DNA of 48,558 nucleotides from Actinomortierella ambigua (lineage: Eukaryota; Mortierellomycota; Mortierellomycetes; Mortierellales; Mortierellaceae). Of the stretch, positions 46,207-48,558 are shown piece after piece; within the stretch, counting starts at the first letter, position 1, and every line of letters starts with the position of its first letter. The stretch is taken from positions 1-48,558 of the forward strand of contig JAAAJB010000245.1 of assembly GCA_016098155.1 (NCBI GenBank), in the 5' to 3' direction. The position numbers and the translations under genes are program-made. The notes beneath the pieces are model-generated. The model ran no database searches. It was not told the origin of the DNA and was given only the letters and a program-made list of their open reading frames with translations.

Positions 46207-47758
46207 ATGGAAGACTGCAAAGGCCAATCGTCGTTGCCACACCCAATGACAACACAACAGTATCACCTGCACGAGCGCCGCAGTGCCGTCGAAGACATGA
46301 AATTCGCCCCCGGCCCCGACGACCAGCCACCATCGCCATCGCCATCGCCATTGTCTCAACAAGAGAAAAAGAAGTTATCCAAGCAGAGAATAATTATTCT
46401 GGCAGCTACCATTCTCATTGTGATCATTATAATAATCGTCCCCGCCTGCTATTTTGCAGCGCGTAGAAGAAGCCACGACTCCAATGGCAAAGAGGACGAG
46501 AGTATCAGCAATCCTGACCCCGATGATGGAAACGACGACGGAACCAATAATTCTGACGCAAGCAACACCAGTAGGTTCTTAGCGCTCCTTCATTTGACTT
46601 GCGTTTCTCCAAATGATGGAGAGTGGGGAGAATAGACTTTCTAGCTAGGATGATGGTGGATGGTTGTGAGCCACCCAGGAGCAGACACTAGTACCAGGAT
46701 TCAGCACCAATGGCACCCATTGACGTACACCTGTCTACCATCACTTTCCTGCCCTTTTTTTCATCCAGTTTTGGGCCCAAATGGCGAGATATTTCCTAGC
46801 CCTAACCGCCGGCTGAAGCGCGTCTTTTACGGAATGGCATACGTGCCCATGAATGCCCAGCTACCTGACTGCGGGGCCACCGCAGAGTCTGTTGCGGATG
46901 AACTGCAGCTTCTGGCGAAGACGACACGCCGGGTTCGTCTGTACGGCACGGACTGTGGCGTACTTGACTACACTCTCCAAGCGATCAAATCTCACAAGTT
47001 GGACTTGAAGGTCGTCGTCGGTATCTGGATCGACAGGACAAATGAAACATTTACCCGCCAGGAGGCATCCATGTTTGCCTCATTGGAAAAATATGGATGG
47101 GATAATATCATTGGTATCTCCGTTGGAAATGAGGTCCTTTATGACCATTATCAACCTCTGTCAGTCCTCATCGAGTGCGTCAAAAACGTCAAGAGCAAGG
47201 TCATGGCTCTAGGCCACAGCACTATCCCTGTGTTCACCTCTGACCTGGTAGATTCTGTGAAGCCTCCACTCACCAACAACGAGGACATCTCTGCCGTCAA
47301 CCTGCATCCATTCTTCTCTGGCATCAACATTGAGGGTGCTGCAGATTGGTTCTGGAGGTATTACAACAGCCACGTCAAGGACAACGCTGGGAATGTCGCG
47401 AAGCCAGTCTGGGTTACAGAAGTTGGCTGGCCCTCTTTTCCAGCCAATGCTCCCATCAGTAAGGCTATTATGGTTGATTTTTTCCCTTGTTTCCTTGAGA
47501 GGCCTAGCTCGCTCGCGCTTTCCATTAAAACTATTTTTCTTTTTAATAGAGGGCTCGACTCCATCGGTCCAAAACTTGCAGTTATTCATTGACACTTGGC
47601 TATGCGAAGCCAACCAGAAGAAGTTGCCATATTACTTCTTTGAGTTCTTCGATGCTCCGTGGAAGATCTTTCCTGGCTCGCCTGTTGAGGGCTTCTGGGG
47701 CATCATGACCATCGACAAAAAGCTTAAAGTCAAGCTTCCCAACTGTCTTGCTGATTAG
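46207..47758 (+). CDS. Membrane-anchored glycoside hydrolase family 17 beta-1,3-glucanase-like protein
   Basis: Exons 46207-46570, 46769-47458, 47550-47758; 420 residues, in phase. A cytosolic Pro/Ser-rich N-tail (about 1-57) precedes one membrane segment (IIILAATILIVIIIIIVPAC, about 60-80), then an acidic Asp/Asn/Ser linker, then a GH17 domain: VFYGMAYVPM, RVRLYGTDC, then ISVGNEVLY with the acid/base Glu, and WVTEVGWPS with the nucleophile Glu. The end YYFFEFFDAPWK and WGIMT is typical. Known family members act on cell-wall beta-1,3-glucan (glucanase or glucanosyltransferase). The topology is type II: catalytic domain outside, no GPI signal seen. An in-frame second ATG about 13 codons in is an alternative start. 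Confidence 0.93.
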
Positions 47759-48081
47759 TACGGTCATAAATGACAATCACTCCCTTGGTGTCTCCCAATG
47801 ATGCCGAGCCACTAACCTCAGTGGCACCAGATAAATGCTCACCCCTATTCAATAGTCGACTACTTCTTTGCTTTTTAGTCCCTTCGTACAGCATATTTCT
47901 CACAATACCCTCACAATATAGCGTTAGCGACGATTAATCGGCGTAATGTATCGCAGCCTATGATCATGATTGTCGTTCGTAGTAAAAGAGGGAAAGGGAC
48001 GATCTGAGATTGAAGCAATGAATGATCTACGGAATGAGTTGCCAGAAACAAGGTGAGCTTAGGTGACTCCATAGGCGTAAT
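47759..48081. other. 3' flank of GH17
   Basis: About 320 bases with no gene or repeat that I recognise. Confidence 0.35.
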
Positions 48082-48246
48082 TTAGTCAAAGTCGGCTTCG
48101 AAAATGTCTTCGTCGTCAATGCCCGGCAGTTTGATTGGATTTACTCGCGTAGCTTGTGTAGCCGGTGGTGTACTGTCGCTCGCCGAGCATAGTTAGGCCA
48201 GGGAATTCATATTCTCTGGCCCCTCGTGCAACCTGGACTCGCCGCT
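48082..48246 (-). other. Possible 3' gene end or short ORF next to the third repeat copy
   Basis: Two minus-strand frames are open. One ends LPGIDDEDIFEADFD with a TAA at 48082-48084, an acidic tail that reads like the C-terminus of a real protein whose upstream exons are outside the window or lost. The other is a 43-codon ORF from an ATG at about 48248 (MERRVQVARGAREYEF) with a TATTTATA about 20 bases before it. Which, if either, is real cannot be told here. Confidence 0.3.
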
Positions 48247-48430
48247 CCATTTGGACTCTCCCCTTGTTATAAATAGTGTGTACATTAGCTCATAACCCTT
48301 TGTTTCCGTAGCAGATAGTCTTTATCCTCTATTGCTACCACGGGTGGCAGCGCCTCGCAGATCGTGGGCAGGTGCACGCCGAAGAATGAAACCCTCTTTA
48401 TCCTCTTTGAGGCCCGTGAAAAAAAAAATC
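48231..48430. repeat. Third, partial copy of the duplicated unit
   Basis: This matches the right-hand part of copies 1 and 2: GACTCGCC, the TATAAATAGTGTGTA region, CCCTTTGTTTCCGTAGCAGATAG, then GAAGAATGAA...CCCTCTTT, a TTTGAGGCC block and an A-run. The secreted-protein gene part is absent. Confidence 0.8.
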
Positions 48431-48511
48431 ACGTTGGTCCATCCCCCTTCTCTCTTTTCTTCGCGAGTCTCTACGAGAGGGTTTCATTCTTCGGCGCGCA
48501 CCTGTCCACGA
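48362..48511. repeat. Inverted repeat, two 37-base arms around a 76-base loop
   Basis: Left arm 48362-48398 and right arm 48475-48511 are reverse complements with only about three mismatches. The arm sequence is the GAAGAATGAAACCCTCTT block found at the right ends of both duplicated units (about 42815-42850 and 43995-44035). The arrangement resembles the terminal inverted repeats of a short mobile element or a later inversion. Confidence 0.8.
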
Positions 48512-48558
48512 ACAGCGTGACGCTGACGCGGCTGGCCATTGCGGAAGCAGAAAAAAAG

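Overview
The window is a piece of nuclear DNA from a filamentous fungus, most likely an early-diverging one (Mucoromycota/Mortierella-like). This is inferred from short, frequent GT-AG introns (about 65-250 bases), TATA boxes roughly 80-170 bases before start codons of secreted-protein genes, and the gene set: an Integrator subunit (INTS2), which the well-studied Dikarya lack, beside full-length neurofibromin, TAF1 with a bromodomain, HUS1 and TAH18/NDOR1. It was read by eye only. Exon borders are called where splice consensus, reading phase and protein homology agree, and uncertain borders are marked. No tRNA, rRNA or CRISPR array was seen.

Layout. 0.2-5 kb (minus): INTS2, nine supported exons, 5' end unresolved. 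5.6-17.1 kb (all minus): two secreted subtilisin-type (S8A) proteases, A at 5626-7019 and B at 12639-14054, alternate with two stretches of many short cysteine-rich coding segments (7811-11742 and about 15.4-17.1 kb) that look like multi-exon genes for secreted proteins. 17958-20543 (plus): an intronless F-box/LRR-like gene. 20671-23338 (minus): TAH18/NDOR1 diflavin reductase, 7 exons. 24622-33637 (plus): neurofibromin-type Ras-GAP, 6 exons, 2662 codons. 34071-39958 (minus): TAF1, 6 exons, with a 10-N assembly gap in one intron. 40105-41706 (minus): Siw14/Oca1-like phosphatase, 6 exons. 41805-44048: a tandem duplication of a unit of about 1.1 kb, each copy carrying a small secreted six-cysteine protein gene. 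44330-45794 (minus): HUS1. 46207-47758 (plus): membrane-anchored GH17 beta-glucanase. A third, partial copy of the duplicated unit, ending in a near-perfect inverted repeat, lies at the right edge.

Two themes stand out. The core genes are nuclear and conserved: INTS2 and TAF1 act in transcription, HUS1 in the DNA damage checkpoint, TAH18 in Fe-S cluster assembly, and neurofibromin and the Siw14-like enzyme in signalling. They sit among fast-evolving secretome genes: proteases, cysteine-rich proteins and a wall glucanase. The most promising unexplained material is the duplicated small-secreted-protein unit with its dispersed third fragment, and the two cysteine-rich multi-exon stretches interleaved with the proteases.
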